This document shows positions 41,401 through 54,920 of a stretch of 64,000 nucleotides of DNA, one piece after another (positions within the stretch are counted from its first letter, which is position 1; the number at the start of each line of letters is the position of its first letter). The stretch is taken from NCBI RefSeq assembly GCF_000150275.1, contig NW_002060947.1:4895752-4959751 (forward strand), given 5' to 3'. Source of the stretch: Trichoplax adhaerens (taxonomy: Eukaryota > Placozoa > Uniplacotomia > Trichoplacea > Trichoplacidae). The notes under the pieces were generated by a model. The model saw only the letters and a program-made list of their open reading frames with translations, was not told the origin of the DNA and made no database searches. The position numbers and the translations under genes were made by a program.

Positions 41401-44400
41401 TATAAATGGAGTAGATTACGAACAATATCGGACGGATTCTTTTGCAAAATATTTTTTACATTTTTATATGTTTAATTTTTTCAGTTTAAACAGCATTATA
41501 CGCTATCATGTCCTAAAACATAAATAAGAAAATAGTACGAAAATACAACCAATTTCCAGTTTTACCTCCTGTAACAAACATTCCTGGAGCATTTTTTAGC
41601 CAAGCTAGCGTATGAATATGTGCTGAGGAACTTGGAAGCTTGAATTGCATCAGTACTGTCAACGAACGTGAGTCAATCAGTCTAGCACCAGTAATAGCGT
41701 TAGCAACAAGCAAATAGTCATCGGAAAGGACATCCCATTCCACAGATATTACCATATTTTCGGCACTCTCTTGAGTACTTTCTGGCATTAAACAATTCTT
41801 TTGGCACTTTCTTGACTGATAGAAAAATGATAATGATCCATTAAAGTGGCCAAATGCTAAGGTATTTTTTAAATGGTTATGCCAACGAAAATGGGTTATC
41901 CTTGATACAAAATTACTATCTTTGTTAAAAATAACTGGGTAATTAGATGGACAGCTGCAATCCCATCGCATAAACGATCCCGAATTAAGAGCTATCGTGA
42001 CGATATTCTTGTCGTGTGGATTCCAGGCAATCACAGCTGGTAGAGCACTTCCTTTTAGTTCTACATTAGCAACGATACTTTTACTTGCTACGTTCCAGAT
42101 ATAGAGCGTACGATCAGTACTACAGCTGGCAATAATATCTGGGTCGCGTGGATTCCATGCAATAGATGTAATCGTCTTTTTATGTTCAGACATAATAGAA
42201 CATAACATATATTCATTGTATTGCTGATTTAGCTATAAATATAGAAAAAAGAAAAGATAATTAGATTCTCGTATTACAGCTATCCGAACCTAACCAATCT
42301 CTTCAAATATAATTTATTTAGGGAAGAAAGTTAGATATTTACTTTGGGAGCATAATATTATATATATATATACTTTCTTAACGTTCAATTAATTCCATAC
42401 TACATGAAATATCGATTTTTTAAAAGATAGAGGAAGTCGTTGCCTGCATAGTTTAAATAATTCAACTGCATGGTACTCGTGCATCGTTGATGTGGTCAAG
42501 ATACATGAGTACATTCTTTGCTTGTTTTTAGTACATTTTAAGGAAGTTGACTGATATTGAAGGCTCATAAAATTGTAAATTGCAGAATGAGGGTTAGCTG
42601 TTATATTATTCGTCCTGTATTTTCAGTGGTCTTTGTTCCAGAATATTGCATATTGAGATTATGAAAGGCAGAACGCCTTTTTGTCTTCTTATTATAACAA
42701 TAAAGGAATTATTAAATCGTATGTTTAAAAACTTTTGCCGTCAGTTTCGAGTTTCTCGGGTCTTAGCATTAATATATAACTTTTATGTATTGGAAAGAAT
42801 ACATTACAGGAATTTAATTCATTTAATTAAAGCCAATTAATAGAAAATAGCCAAACCAAGATAATAAAGGGAAAGGTTTACATGTACCTATGCTTAAATG
42901 TAACGTTTATGCAGCAGTTAAGCTTGGTTAGTCTATTATAAAGACCATCATGAGGTACTATCTCATAACCATCGTAGATGTAGCAACATATTTAATAAGG
43001 GAGTTACTAATAAAAGAGGATATCGGAAGCTCGATTAGCAATAGGGTACAATCATCATTATAATTCATTCCCAGGGAAAAAACACTTTGTTTCCAATAGT
43101 GGTAGCGACAATAGAAAATAATCGTAATTATCCAAACTCAAGTCTTGCTACTATCGCTAGTATTGAAACTTACATTTCACTCAACGAGTATACAACATCT
43201 GATGCAGCAGCAAAAGTATGAAAGGCAACAAAATTGGCTAGAGATTGTAATTGAAATGATCATTATCCTTTTTTTTGCTACAGTTCTTATCCGGAAGAGA
43301 GTATAATATGCAGTACTATGATAAAACTACTTAAAAGAAGAATGACCAGGAAAAGGGCATAATCGAATTTAAGTAATCTATCTCGGAAAGAAACGGAAAC
43401 TGTTACTGTACCATAACGCAAAAATGTATGCATAGGTTGTATGCGAGTTTACTCAAAATTTTTAGCTGGAATATTAAGTTTTGATTGCGGCGAGGTGGCA
43501 TTCTTATAAGATTATTCTTAACATATTGTATGTAATACATACGTAGAAAAGCATCCATATCTACATTTATATTTTATTGTATTGTAAAGGAATAACAGAT
43601 AAAAAAATGCTGTCGTTGCTCTATTAAATTATTAATAAATAGTTCCATTGGCTCGAGTACTCTCTGCCACGACGCGGTAAAGGTTTTAAGAAAATAGATC
43701 ACAATCTTACGAAACAAGTATACAAGAATTATTTTTTTTTCCCCATATGTATTATGAGTTTAGAATACGTATATGAATGAAGACTACTATCTGATATGAA
43801 AAAATAATGCTGCTCGAAATGCTTGATATATACTGTCTGTAGCAATCTCTATCCACGTATAACAAGGGGAGAATCGAAGATGTTCACGACGAGATATATC
43901 ATTGGGAGAGGAAAAAATTAACTCTTGCATATTTAATGGGTATTTGTTATTTTGACTTATTAATTCAATTCAAGTTAAACACAGAAATGGTGATCAGTCC
44001 AGAGTAGTGTTTGCATTATAATCACAGATCCACATTTCAAATCATTTTAATAGCAAGTATATTGACAATCGTTGGTAATGCTAATAGATCAAAATTGACT
44101 TTCTGACCGTATGTACTACAAGGTAAAGTACAGTATAAGAGATATATTTAATTCTTCTCAATTCAAATGAATCGGTAATGAATATACAGTAACATCTAAT
44201 TTTATACTAGTATTTATTATAAAGTAAATAGTACATGATAGTCTGGTTTGGCGTAGTAGAGAGCAACTTTGGACTTTTCTTATCGAAAAATTATAGCAGT
44301 AATTTTCCCATTTTAAATTCATAGATAGATCGTATCATTTGACCCTGTGCTTATAATCATAAGATATACTGTAAGAGGTTAACTGTTAACTCTAAAAATA

Positions 44401-46183
44401 AAGTACCCTATTCTTAGATAAAATATATTGGAAAGGTACTAACGACATTAGATCATGCAATCCATCATACTTCAACGTCAATTCGCATCTTTTTCGAAAT
44501 CATGGCAAGTATTTACTGAACTAGCAGTTATAGCGGCCCGAGTTAGGATTTGAACGATATTCAGTGCAATAAAATAATCATACCATTATTTAATCAGTTG
44601 TATTTTAGAAGAACGTCACATATACTGCTGAATTATTTTATTACTCTCTCACCGACTACAGTACAAAGAGTGCATTTATCAAAGTCTAATAAGATTGATT
44701 GTGCATTATAGTGTCTGACACATTGATTAAGTTGATAACAATATTTTACCATGAAAGTTGCCAGCTTACTTCATCACGATAAGATGACGGGATATATTTA
44801 ATAATTACGCGTAGATCCAGATAGAAGATGCTTACTGTGATACGTCAAATGATTACTATACATTACAGTATCAACCGTGAGCGACAAAGCAAAATGGAGA
44901 ACTATCTTTCATGTCTTTGCTTGACAAGTACTGTAATTATTTTCGCGTTTTGCTAAAATATCACTGTCTATCCGTAATATTTGTCAAAGCTGTGCAATAT
45001 ATTGTACATGCATCGACATGGATCGATAGCGGTTGATCTGTTAACTCCTGCATCATAGTTTAATGAATGTATTACAGACAACATGATCAGTGAATCTCTG
45101 ATCGCTTGTCTAAAATAATAATTAACTAGGCCGCTTGTTTAGGTTAACTACAGTAAATCGTGCACTCTAAGGAAATTTAAGCGATAAAAAGGTTATAAAA
45201 TGAAATATTATCCGATTAATACTATACAAAGGCGTAGCCCAATGTTCGATAAAGTGCAACGTGGATGGCTTTGATCCGTGTCATGTATTGGACCACAACG
45301 CATAAAAATATCGATATTTCCTGAAGATCGACGTATTTCAGTGGATAAATTGCTATTTCATTTTCGGAGTGAAATTCTACTAATACTCTAATACACTCTA
45401 TGAATTACACGATATAAGCATATCCTCTTAATCGGAGTTCATTCATGATATTCACTCATTTGTGCCAAAATCATGTAAACAAATGCGATGAGTACAGCAG
45501 ATCGAATTCCATTACAACTACCGTAAACGGTTGTTTCCATCACTAAGCAGGCTTGAACACTAATAACAGACTGTATGTTGGCGTTTGCCTGAACATATCC
45601 TATTCTACGCCATATTTCATCTGTTTTTACACATGCTGCATCATATTTATATCAGTGATTGATTCATTATGAAATAAGTTGAAAAAGGATCAATAGAGAT
45701 TTTAGCGGGGTGTTATGGATACGTTCTGTGGCCTTTTGTCGACTTTTCCGTCAATATCATAAATAAGAGTGAAACAGGCAGTGAATACAAGCGATCTACC
45801 CCCATTTATTGGCAAGCATTTCGTTTGTTCGGTTATGATTGTCAAAATTGAAATTTAGAAATGAGGAATGATTTTTACGATTGTACGCGTTTGCATCTAG
45901 CGATTGATTATGTTTCTACGCGTTTCAGTTGAGCACGTAGAAGGGTGGCAAATTACTGAAGAGAACGATCGTTAATTACCGTTAATTGACTTAACCAAAA
46001 TAGTACATTTATAAAGATAACTTAATCGATGATCAAGATAGTTAATTTCATTTGCAGTCAACTTACCTCGTAAATATAGATTGCAAGGGTTGCACAATAA
46101 GCAAAGCGATTGCCACTTGCTGAGCAAACATCACGATTCCATGGTTGGCAACCGGCCGCCAAAAGACCGACTTGTCTAGCCAT
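35416..46183 (-). CDS. WDR17: WD repeat-containing protein 17
   Basis: A two-part protein: an N-terminal WD40 propeller region and a C-terminal helical repeat region. Exons found (minus): 46183-46067, 42232-41566, 41256-40991, 40866-40753, 40623-40569, 40482-40391, 40301-40219, 40125-40039, 39958-39870, 39758-39683, 39584-39557, 39481-39357, 39264-39215, 39064-38915, 38836-38709, 38587-38462, 38246-38091, 37985-37921, 37826-37751, 37637-37483, 37392-37293, 37210-37068, 36979-36868, 36788-36653, 36598-36463, 36356-36255, 36161-36030, 35940-35840, 35725-35655, 35516-35416. Every junction fits in phase except the last, where a short segment between 35655 and 35516 is unresolved. About 1,280 aa or slightly more. 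Signatures: ARQVGLLAAGCQPWN, MSEHKKTITSIAW, RIWNVSRQSP, GHTAPVRGLIWHPEIP, LASCSRDSTLRIW, GNELELAV, and the C-terminus NPFSPL-NPF. The molecular role of WDR17 is poorly known. Confidence 0.94.
42233..46066 (-). other. Large first intron of WDR17 (3,834 nt)
   Basis: The donor after YIYE is GAG|GTAAGT and the acceptor before LNQQYNEY is TTTATAG|C; phase 0. Every other intron of this gene is under about 320 nt. I see no nested gene; a 64-codon plus frame (42646-42840) has no motif. Single TACAGTA words near 44140 and 44650 are the only repeat-like items. Confidence 0.8.
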
Positions 46184-48471
46184 GATGATGGTAGTATAGG
46201 TTTAACGGATTCAATGGATAATAGGGCGAAGAAGATGCAAGGAAGTAGCTAGTCGTTAATCTCGGCTAGAATAAGGCTTGGAATAGAATACTTTACTAAA
46301 TGAAGCAATCCGCCACTTAAGACAGTAATGGACATCGCATGATTGGGATATTAGCCTCCAAATTAGAAGTATTCTATTACAATATGGACGTTGTGGGGAG
46401 GACTTGTAGGCGTTCGTTGTTAGGGAAAACGCGCTACACGGCTACAGTACCGCACCGCTTTCCAGAATCGGTACTGTACTGTACCGTACCGTGCTGTACC
46501 GTACCGGATTGTAAACATTACAGTGTACAATCCACAGCAGACCTCTTCTACAGTACTGTACTGTACACTGTACCGTAAAGGACTGTAACGAGCAGCACGT
46601 AAAACCATTGGGTTAATCATGGGATTAATTAATTAATTAATTCATTTTCATCTTCTGATTTGGAAGGCTTGATGCCGGCTGTATCATTCATTGAACATTG
46701 GATCGCTGAAAAAAATCTTTGCTTTACTTGTGCAGTTGTAAACGAGTCTCAAGTCTACTGTTTACGGTAACTGGCTGCAGTCTGTTTTCATTTATATTGA
46801 CGATTAATTAATCAATCAAGGATTCCTTGGAAGAACAGAAAAACTGCATGACTAGCATACGCAGACTTAAGACAGTATGCTGAAATAGACACAAACTACT
46901 TGAGGACAATATAGATTACTATCAGTGTATCCTTTATTTAGTTTATTTAGTTCGTTAGTGCATTTATTATTTCATTCATTTTCTTTTTAAGCGATCATCC
47001 ACCATCAAAAAAAAAAATGACATTATCACTAGCCAAATAGAACATTGGTACAAAGTATTTCTCGAGTCTTGGTACTGCTTTAGAACTTCTATTGATATTG
47101 ACGTACCAACCATCATACGAGTATATCAATACGGATTGGTAATACTTATTGTATCTTTCAACACATTTCTTCTGTAATAAAACTAATTTCAAAATCGAAT
47201 TTAAATTTGAATTGATGTGATGATCACTGCTTCTTGTTTGGCTATCCTGATACAGTACTGTACACTCTGCTGTACAATTAGCATACATATCTGTGTAAAA
47301 TAGAGATGTCCTGCGTTACCACGGCATACGGAACGCATGTTAACGTACAGTTTTACTACGACACATGTTGTAGACATTGTTGCACAGAGCAAGTTAACCT
47401 TCAAGTTGCCGGTAAAACACCTGACGAGATTAAAACGATGCCGATGTACTGTACAGTCAGGGACTACTGAAGCAAGAAGGGTAAACATTTTTACTTGAGT
47501 AGTCCCTGGCAAAGTAGGCTGTCAGTAACTGTAGTGACAGCAGTTTTAACTAAGAGTAAGTAGAACTAAGTTGGCCTTTACATAAAGCCTTAGTCTAATT
47601 AAACGCTGCGCTTGAGGTTCACATTAGTACAGTACAATCCCTAATTGCAATAAACCGGTGCAAGTAAACTTCCAAAACAATCAACTGCCGGAATTTGGCA
47701 AAATCACTTTTTAGACCGTTGGAATTTAGAGCTTCCTTTTTTGTCGAACTGGGATCCTGTATCTACTATAATATAATCTAGTCCTAGATCAAGTGTGATT
47801 TTTCGACTTCTTTGCACAATTACTACTTCTAGATGTACACACACAGTATTTTGTCCTTTATTTTAGCTACAACTCGTAGCGATGTTCTATCCGTCCGGCC
47901 TGGTAACAGATCCAGAACTGCCTTCTATCATAGTATGTTTCTTGCATGGCTACTTCAGCCAATATGAGCGTAGCTTTCATGTGTGCTTAATTCCCTAGAG
48001 CTTATACTGTGATATTCTACCACACATTGATCCTGACTCGAACTACTAATGCCACAGAGGCAAAAGTAGGGACGACATAAGTAAAAAAATGACATTTTTC
48101 CAGTACTTGAGCGCCATAGTCCTCTGGCAAAAGCGTTGCCGGCAGAAATTCAACCTACAGTACAGTACAGTACAGTAAAAGTGCAGTACTAAGTACTGTA
48201 CAGTGTGCATTTTACAGTACTGTATAAAAGCTCTTATACAGTACAGGACGTACTGTACTATACAGTGTCAGTGTACTGTACAGTGTTAGTGGATTTACAG
48301 CTACAGTACTATACAAGGAAAACGCTCATTTGTACCGGACTTTCACGGTACCGTACTCGTACTCGGACATCGGACATCGGGACGGTACAGTATAATACTC
48401 ACTACGCGACAACCTAGCCATTAATTATTGGGTAATCAATAGAACTCAGAGTACGAGTATTACGTCCACCA
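46184..48471. promoter_or_regulatory. Shared 5' flank of the divergent WDR17/TMEM185 pair, rich in CTGTAC words
   Basis: 2.3 kb separate the two start codons, which face away from each other. Dense GTACTGTAC/ACTGTACAGT words occur at about 46445-46585, 47260-47280, 47447-47460, 47625-47640 and 48158-48330, and an (ATTA)n run sits near 46624-46642. The density is among the highest in the window. A promoter role is inferred only from position. The minus and plus frames of 60-103 codons in this stretch are made largely of these words and are not genes. Confidence 0.6.
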
Positions 48472-51400
48472 ATGGACTTGAAAATCCTCTTCGTCAATTG
48501 CAATTTAAGGTACCAAGTCTGAATTTGCTATTCATTTAAATTGCCTCAAATCAACCTTAGAGTAATATCATTATCAAGTGCTGTACAACAACTTTATTTA
48601 GTAAACTAATTGTGGATTCTATATCTTTACTTTTGCTAGTAAATTGGCAGTTTTCTCCTTATTATTTTTATTTTCCCTATTGTTATCCTTTCGATTGGAT
48701 GAAACGATTGAATGGAGCTATTGGGTAGTATTTTTCCCTCTATGGCTATGGAAAACTCTCGCCATTGTAGGCGCTATGACCGGGATTGCTGTCTGGTGCA
48801 AGCAGCCTAATCATAGGTAAAATGAAGCTTACCCCTTATTGCCTAGAAGATTAGGAATGAATGACTGTTTTGTTATAAACCTTTTAGAGATTTAAGATGG
48901 ACAGTGTCCATGATGACAGTTCAAGTTTTAAAATTTTATACCATTGGAATAACATATCAGCATGACTACGTCCCCAGTACACTTCCAAGGGCTATACTTA
49001 ATAAATCATCGAGTTTCTACATCCCTAACATGTACTGTGATAAAATAATAGCAACAGATTAAGATACTTCCATAAAACCTACAATATACCGGTCATCTAT
49101 GCCACCGGCTTCTTCTTTCAGAGAATTTTTCCTACTATTAAAACAGTAAAGATCACATGCACTACTGTGTGCACTATTCACAATAAAGTTTACACTTTTA
49201 TCTTACAGATAACCCTAAATCGCGCGATGATAATATTTAATCCAATATCTTCGACGTAGAGTCCATCATACTTGTATATATACGCGTATACGGAGTATGT
49301 ATTCCAGTCTAGTTGATGTAAAATTGATCACCCTCCAGGGTGCTATTGCAATTATCAGGATTCTTAGTTGAATTAACTACGAGACAAGTCTAGATATCAT
49401 TTCTTGATTGTTGTTGGCATACAAATCATATGAAAGTAGTACAAAATAATCTTTATTTTGTTGTTTAAAGCATATCGTATTCGGTACTGTAGTTATATTA
49501 TTGGACTTGAAACATGTATTCCACTCAAAAAATATCATAGTCAGTGCGGCGCGATATGCCTGAGTTGCCTGTATACAATAGATAATAATTAAGTATTATT
49601 TATTGCTTTCGGCTAATATCTACCCATCTTCTAGCTTGTGTCTAATGAGTACGTACAGTAACACTCGTACTTTATTTATTTGTGGATATATCAGTACAAT
49701 ATACGCGTATAGTGCGATTAAGAATTGGTGATCGTCACAAAATGTGACTTCGCCAAGCCTACAACTACCCAACTGTACAGTATTATAGAAGATGGCTGGC
49801 ACTAGATTTCACATAAACTGCCAAAGTTTTACAGCTACAAATGATCCTATCAAATAGGCCTGAGAATGCGCAGATTGCTATTACAGTATATAGGTCAGCG
49901 TTGTGCTACATACCGATTTCATACACCAAATCTTGAACGAAAAATTTCCGTAATGTGAATACGTATGATGAAGGTTAGGCAATCAGTTCATACACGTATG
50001 ATGTGATCAATATTGTCTCGCTCTGATTAAGTTTTAGCTTTAGCATCCGCCATTTTATTACTACAGAATTATTGCACTCGCTTTTATGAAATAGCAAATA
50101 CAATAATGCCTTAATTGCCAACTTCTTACCATGTATTGATTATTATACCTATGTTGATACAATTGTACGTCAACTACCAAATTAAAAAGAAATCATGCTG
50201 TAGGTGCTTGCACTTGGCAACGCATCTTGTGATACACTTATAGGGAATTTTATATTATCATGAAAGTATTACAAGAATTATGTCCGGTTACTGCCATTTA
50301 GTAAATCCTAGAATATTGTTGCTATCATGTGGGATTGATGTACGGTAGTGAACATCAAAGTTAACGATAAGAATTTTTAATCCATTCATTTCAGCGCGGA
50401 AGATCGAGTACTATTCAAGTCTATGCTAATATCATTCTTCTTTATAATGGACCTCTTTGCATTTGAATTAATGCTGTGTGCTAATTTATCTGGAGCTGAA
50501 ATTCCATTTCGAATTGTATTCATACCACTATTTTTAATCTCGCCTCTTGGAATTCTGGCTTGTATATGGGCATTTCGCAACGAAAGATCAATAGAAGTAA
50601 TTGCACAAATATTACTCGCACCTTTCCATTTGTTTATGTATAACTGGTACAGTACTCAATTGAAAAGTTAACTTTTTAACATTAGTTATCATACTTCTAC
50701 TTTTGTACGTATTCAACGTAAATTGATTGAATTAATCTTTATGTTTCACACTTAATTTCTAGTTTGAAACCTTGGTTGTCATCAACATTTTACAGTACAT
50801 ATTCCTAGCTTTGCAATTGGATGGGATCATCGATTGGCATTGGGTGGTATGTAGTATTTGATTAATCGATGAAATATAAATAAACGATGCTAGCTAAAAT
50901 CAGGTTACTATACCTGAAAATGAATTAGTTTTAAATGTTAAATTATCGGATAAATTTAAAACTGTGCTATTTTCTCACTTAAATACATGTAAATTGTATT
51001 CCATGTCGTTAACTATCATTGAAGTTATCAATAAATGGTATTATCACATAGCGAGCGACATTATCATGATTATGATCCACTAATTCTATATTTATATTGT
51101 AGCATGTCTTCATTCCTCTTTGGATAGTTCTGGGCATGTTTGGGCTTGTTATCATCTATTACATCATATGGTCTATCATATATTTACGGTCAGGAAGCAT
51201 GGGCGATGAGCAAAGAAAATACTATGTCTACTCTTCCATGTTAGCTACTGTGGCTTGGGCTTCGCTGCTAGCGTTCCAGGTACACTCACACACAAAATCT
51301 CCAAACAATGTTATTCACTTTGCACTTAACGTGATACTGATTTACTTATACTCGTCCAAATAGCAGCTTATTATTTTACATTAACTTTATAAAGGTTACA

Positions 51401-51884
51401 TTAATACTAATTATCTCCATTTTATTGTCGCCTGTTTCTTTAGATTCTATTAAGTGGACGCCTCGATAAACGGAATAAATTTTATTTTTCGGCTGTTTTG
51501 GCCCCCTTGAATATTACATTGCTTACCATAGTTTTTTCGTCATTTGGTCAGAAAGGAGGCAATCCTTGTAAGTTACTTTGTTATATACACCTATTGCCTT
51601 TGTTATAGCTTTTAACGATTTGATTTAACTATGTGAATTTACTTTGCTGAATAATTTGCCAATTAGGGTGGTTTGGTTTAAAAGAAAATCCTTGGGAAAT
51701 CTTACTAAATAAGTGTCCATGTCTTCAAGAGTACGGTAACGTTAAGTTTACCTTAGGATGGAGAACTTCTAGAGAGGAACAAAGCGATGATAGACCACAA
51801 AGGCAGAAAAAGCAGCAAAAAGAGAACTTAAGCAGTATCGGAAAGTGTGTTGTTGCGGAAGTTAAACTAGACATGCCGGACTGA
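48472..51884 (+). CDS. TMEM185: Transmembrane protein 185 (TMEM185/FAM11 family)
   Basis: A multi-pass membrane protein of unknown function, conserved across animals. Exons: 48472-48509, 48640-48816, 50395-50596, 50763-50846, 51103-51279, 51444-51567, 51667-51884. All junctions fit and give 339 aa, close to human TMEM185A/B. Signatures: FRLDETIEWSYWVVFFPLW, then VFIPLWIVLGM with YYIIWSIIYLRS, then FGQKGGNPWWFGLKENPW and a hydrophilic tail ending in MPD, the same last residues as the human proteins. The repeated L-LRLD-II-W pattern (exons 2 and 4) shows the internal duplication known for this family. The start ATG at 48472 opens a short hydrophilic leader (MDLKILF). Intron 2 is 1.6 kb, the others short. 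It is divergent to WDR17 and convergent with DPH3. Confidence 0.94.
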
Positions 51885-52935
51885 TTAAATCAATCTTTAT
51901 TCGAAACATTGACATTACTTAGTAATAGATTTAAGAAATCTACAAGCAATCTCCGTCATTCTACAGTAACTGTACATACATTCTCACTTATTATCCATGA
52001 TTTTGATTTCAAAGAAATCCTATAAATGCTACATTGAAAATTCGGAATAACAGACGTTATAAAGTAGCGAATTTTTAACGTACAGCTAGAGATTCCTGTT
52101 GTACGATTAATTTGTATACTATTTGATATTTCCGTGTACAGAATTAACATTGAATAACAATATTATACCAAAGTATTTGTCACCAAGCGATTATCCATGT
52201 ATTAAATTTGCGGTATGCAGAACAGATAAATTAATTTATTGATGTACTGCTAGTTAATTATTGTTTTAATATTCGAGTGTCGCAAATAACTGCTATAGAA
52301 ATGCATTATCAAGCTGCCTTAAAGAGTACATTTCTTTCGAAATACATACAATATTCAAGAAGTGATGTAAGCCGGTTTTACTTTTTCTTTTGAATCAATT
52401 CGAATAGAAACAGTATTCCTCAAAAATTAGATCTTGCGATCATAATTAAAAATTACATTTATACACGTCCAATTACAATCAGCTACTACTACTGCAGAAA
52501 TTCTTAAACTGTTAGCTTTCGTATTAGTAACAGCTTTTATAAAGATTCAGTATGGCATGAGGAAGCCTCAATATTTTACACGGATGTCGAGTGAGGGTAA
52601 ACGGATGACTAAGTACATAAATCACTTTCTTCTAGAATGTAAGATGTTCCTTAGGTTTACTGTAAAAATTTTTTAATGTCAAATATTTCAGGCATTCCTA
52701 CTTATAAAATGGAGTTAAATTTAAGAAATGCTTTCATAGCGTAAGCTTTGGCATTGCGATGTCTTACTATTTCAAACAATACAGTAGAACTTTTTGTATC
52801 TCCATGATGTGTTCCAAAACTTGTGTTCTAACACGTAGGTGTAATAAGCAGTAAACAATCAGGCAAAGGCAAGGCCTGATACTGTTCTACTTTTGATACA
52901 TTTTGCAATGGGAATACTATATATCCGACCATCAC
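51885..52935. other. Intergenic DNA between convergent TMEM185 and DPH3
   Basis: Holds both 3' UTRs. No exon or repeat recognised, and notably only isolated TACAGTA-type words rather than a CTGTAC cluster. Confidence 0.6.
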
Positions 52936-53724
52936 TTACTGGGCCAGTTCTAAAGTTTTGGATGATTTTAACTGCTTTTCGTAGGTAAAATCTTCCTATA
53001 AGGATGAAAAAAATTCCTAATTTAGAATCCTGAAATGTTTAACGTGCGAGTTGCAGTCTCTTATAAACATTGACAATACAGACGCAGATCTATGACTAAT
53101 GGTCAAAAATTTATACGACGTACAATCCGCGATATCAAGAGCGCAACTTCACATCTCATTTCAGTAAAACTCTATACGTATATATGGTAGTACATACAGA
53201 ACGTACGTATTATTTTATTTCATGCCACTTACCGGATCATAAATAACCCTGATAATTAAAGAGCAACTTGGACATCGAGCAATGTCTTCACCATCCTGTA
53301 GCTCTTCCTGTGATATAAACAATAGATAGAGATTTATCAAAAGCTCACGAAATGCATGTTATTAGGCTCGGTCAGGTAGCAACTACCTCGTGTTACTGTA
53401 CAGAGCAGTATTGGAACAAAATTTTGAAGTCATCAAAAAATGATGCTGCATTACCAGACTACAAATACGGTATACGAATTACTTAATATCACATACTGTA
53501 TAATGATTCGACTTTTTAGAGTAATTATAGCATAAGGGCGGTTTCAGGAATTTAAATAGTATGGTAAAATACAACAAGTATCAGGAGTAGGATATTAGAC
53601 ATGTAGGCCAGCTTACCGTTGCGATTTGAAATTGATCTCCACAAGGGCAAGGGTAGAAATATGTATCTGAATCTTCATCGTATTCGAAATCTTCAATTTC
53701 AATCTCGTCGTGAAAAATAGACAT
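52936..53724 (-). CDS. DPH3: DPH3, CSL-type zinc finger protein
   Basis: A small zinc/iron protein that donates electrons in the first step of diphthamide synthesis on elongation factor 2. Exons: 53724-53617, 53307-53233, 52995-52936; phases fit; 80 aa (the human protein has 82). Exon 1 gives the acidic start [13 protein letters not shown] and YPCPCGDQF; exon 2 gives [19 protein letters not shown]. The four zinc-binding cysteines (CPC and CPSC) are all present. Exon 3 codes for a short charged tail (EDFTYEKQL to ELAQ) that lacks the extra Cys of the human C-terminus. That exon is assigned from its acceptor, phase and position and is less certain than the other two. Divergent from the Polycomb-like gene, 1.2 kb apart. 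Confidence 0.92.
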
Positions 53725-54075
53725 GCTTAGCAGGTAGATCACTTATTTAAGACCAAATCAACAATAGAAACTTGAAATTCTCAGCCTGTCACTTGATGTA
53801 CACTGAGCTCCAATTCAAACACTGGAATCTCGAATAATCTTTTGCCAAGATATCCAATCAGAGTAGTGTCGTATATACGTCCAAAGTACCAGTGTACAGC
53901 ACAGTTTGCAGTCTAACAATCAATCAATCTCCTATTCTAGCTTCGATTCTTGAGCAAACAATGTCTACTCATTACTTGTATCTGCTCACTAAATATGGTA
54001 AAGATATTGTCATCTCGAAGATCAATAGCAGTCAATAAATACTCCAAAAGAGTGCAGCAGGGGATTTGTGAGAAT

Positions 54076-54242
54076 CACAATTCGCCTAGAGATGCACAAT
54101 TCGACTAGAGATGCACAATTCGACTAGAGATGCACAATTCGCCTAAGAGATGCACAATTCGCCTAGGAGATGCACAATTCGCATAGAGATGCACAATTCG
54201 CCTAGAGATGCACAATTTGTCTACGAGTTGCGCGATTCGCCA
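54076..54242 (+). repeat. Minisatellite, unit about 19-20 bp, 8-9 copies
   Basis: Tandem copies of GCACAATTCGCCTAGAGAT with changes at the CCT/ACT position and occasional one-base insertions (CTAAGAGAT, CTAGGAGAT). The last unit is degraded. It sits between the DPH3 and Polycomb-like start codons. The 61-codon plus frame across it is a by-product. Confidence 0.9.
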
Positions 54243-54245
54243 AGC

Positions 54246-54805
54246 ACAAGCCTCAGTACAGTATTAGGTGTACAGTACAGTACAGTACAGTACAGTAATT
54301 TTATGATTAAAACCATACAGTACTATTTACTGTAGATTATTATACTGTACAGTACAATGTAGAGTACTGTACACTGTACAGTACTATTTTCACAAACTCA
54401 GACTCGTCTTTAGACTCTGGAAGTAACACTATTTTAAGACTGTGTTTTTGCCTAGGACTTTAAATGTACAGTCGCAGGGGCTATTCAACAATAAATTGAA
54501 ACGTCCTTTTAGTACTATACTCTATGTTGAAGCTTTCTGTTGAGTAAAAAGAATGAAAATATAGGGATAGTGTGGGTAGGGTCGAATGGCATAACAGATC
54601 CAGCACTCTAAAACGCCTATTGAATGCGTGTGCGCAGACTGACATCGTACTACACTGTATCCCCGTACTACAATACTGTACACTGTACAGTGTGTAAAAG
54701 AAAGTGAGCTCGCCCGCTTCACGGCTGCGTAGTGAGTATCTACTGTACCAGTATACTGTACAGTACAGCGTACAGTAGAGGAACAGCTACAGTCTACTGT
54801 ATAGT
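54246..54805. repeat. CTGTAC/GTACA word clusters in the DPH3/Polycomb-like shared flank
   Basis: A perfect run of GTACA units at about 54270-54296 is followed by TACTGTACAGTACA and GTACTGTACACTGTACAGTA (about 54342-54383). A second group (ATACTGTACACTGTACAGTG; TATACTGTACAGTACAGCG) lies at about 54673-54690 and 54752-54775. Same word family as the other clusters. Confidence 0.8.
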
Positions 54806-54920
54806 ATCTTGGGTTGAAATACTGGTACAAACTGTAGGTCACCCTGATGAATAATTTTGATCCATTTTTTACCTAAATGATGATGACCATGAAACAACTC
54901 TGCTAGAGAGGATAATAATT

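Noticed and set aside
43185-43245. Possible exon of WDR17 on the minus strand with AG and GTAAGT borders
   Set aside because: Its phase cannot join exon 2, and the true first exon was found at 46067-46183.
44530-44560. tRNA-like T-arm (GGATTTGAACG in a GC-rich patch)
   Set aside because: The neighbouring bases do not form the T stem or an acceptor stem, and no A-box or anticodon arm is present at the right distance.
47201-47512. Minus-strand frame of 103 codons
   Set aside because: Partly built from CTGTAC words, overlaps another frame and shows no family motif.
54076-54242. CRISPR-like array
   Set aside because: Units are contiguous 19-20-bp repeats without unique spacers, in an animal genome; it is a minisatellite.
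54522-54842. Minus-strand frame of 106 codons (Tyr/Cys/Thr/Val-rich)
   Set aside because: The residue pattern comes from translating GTACAGT words; it sits in the shared 5' flank.
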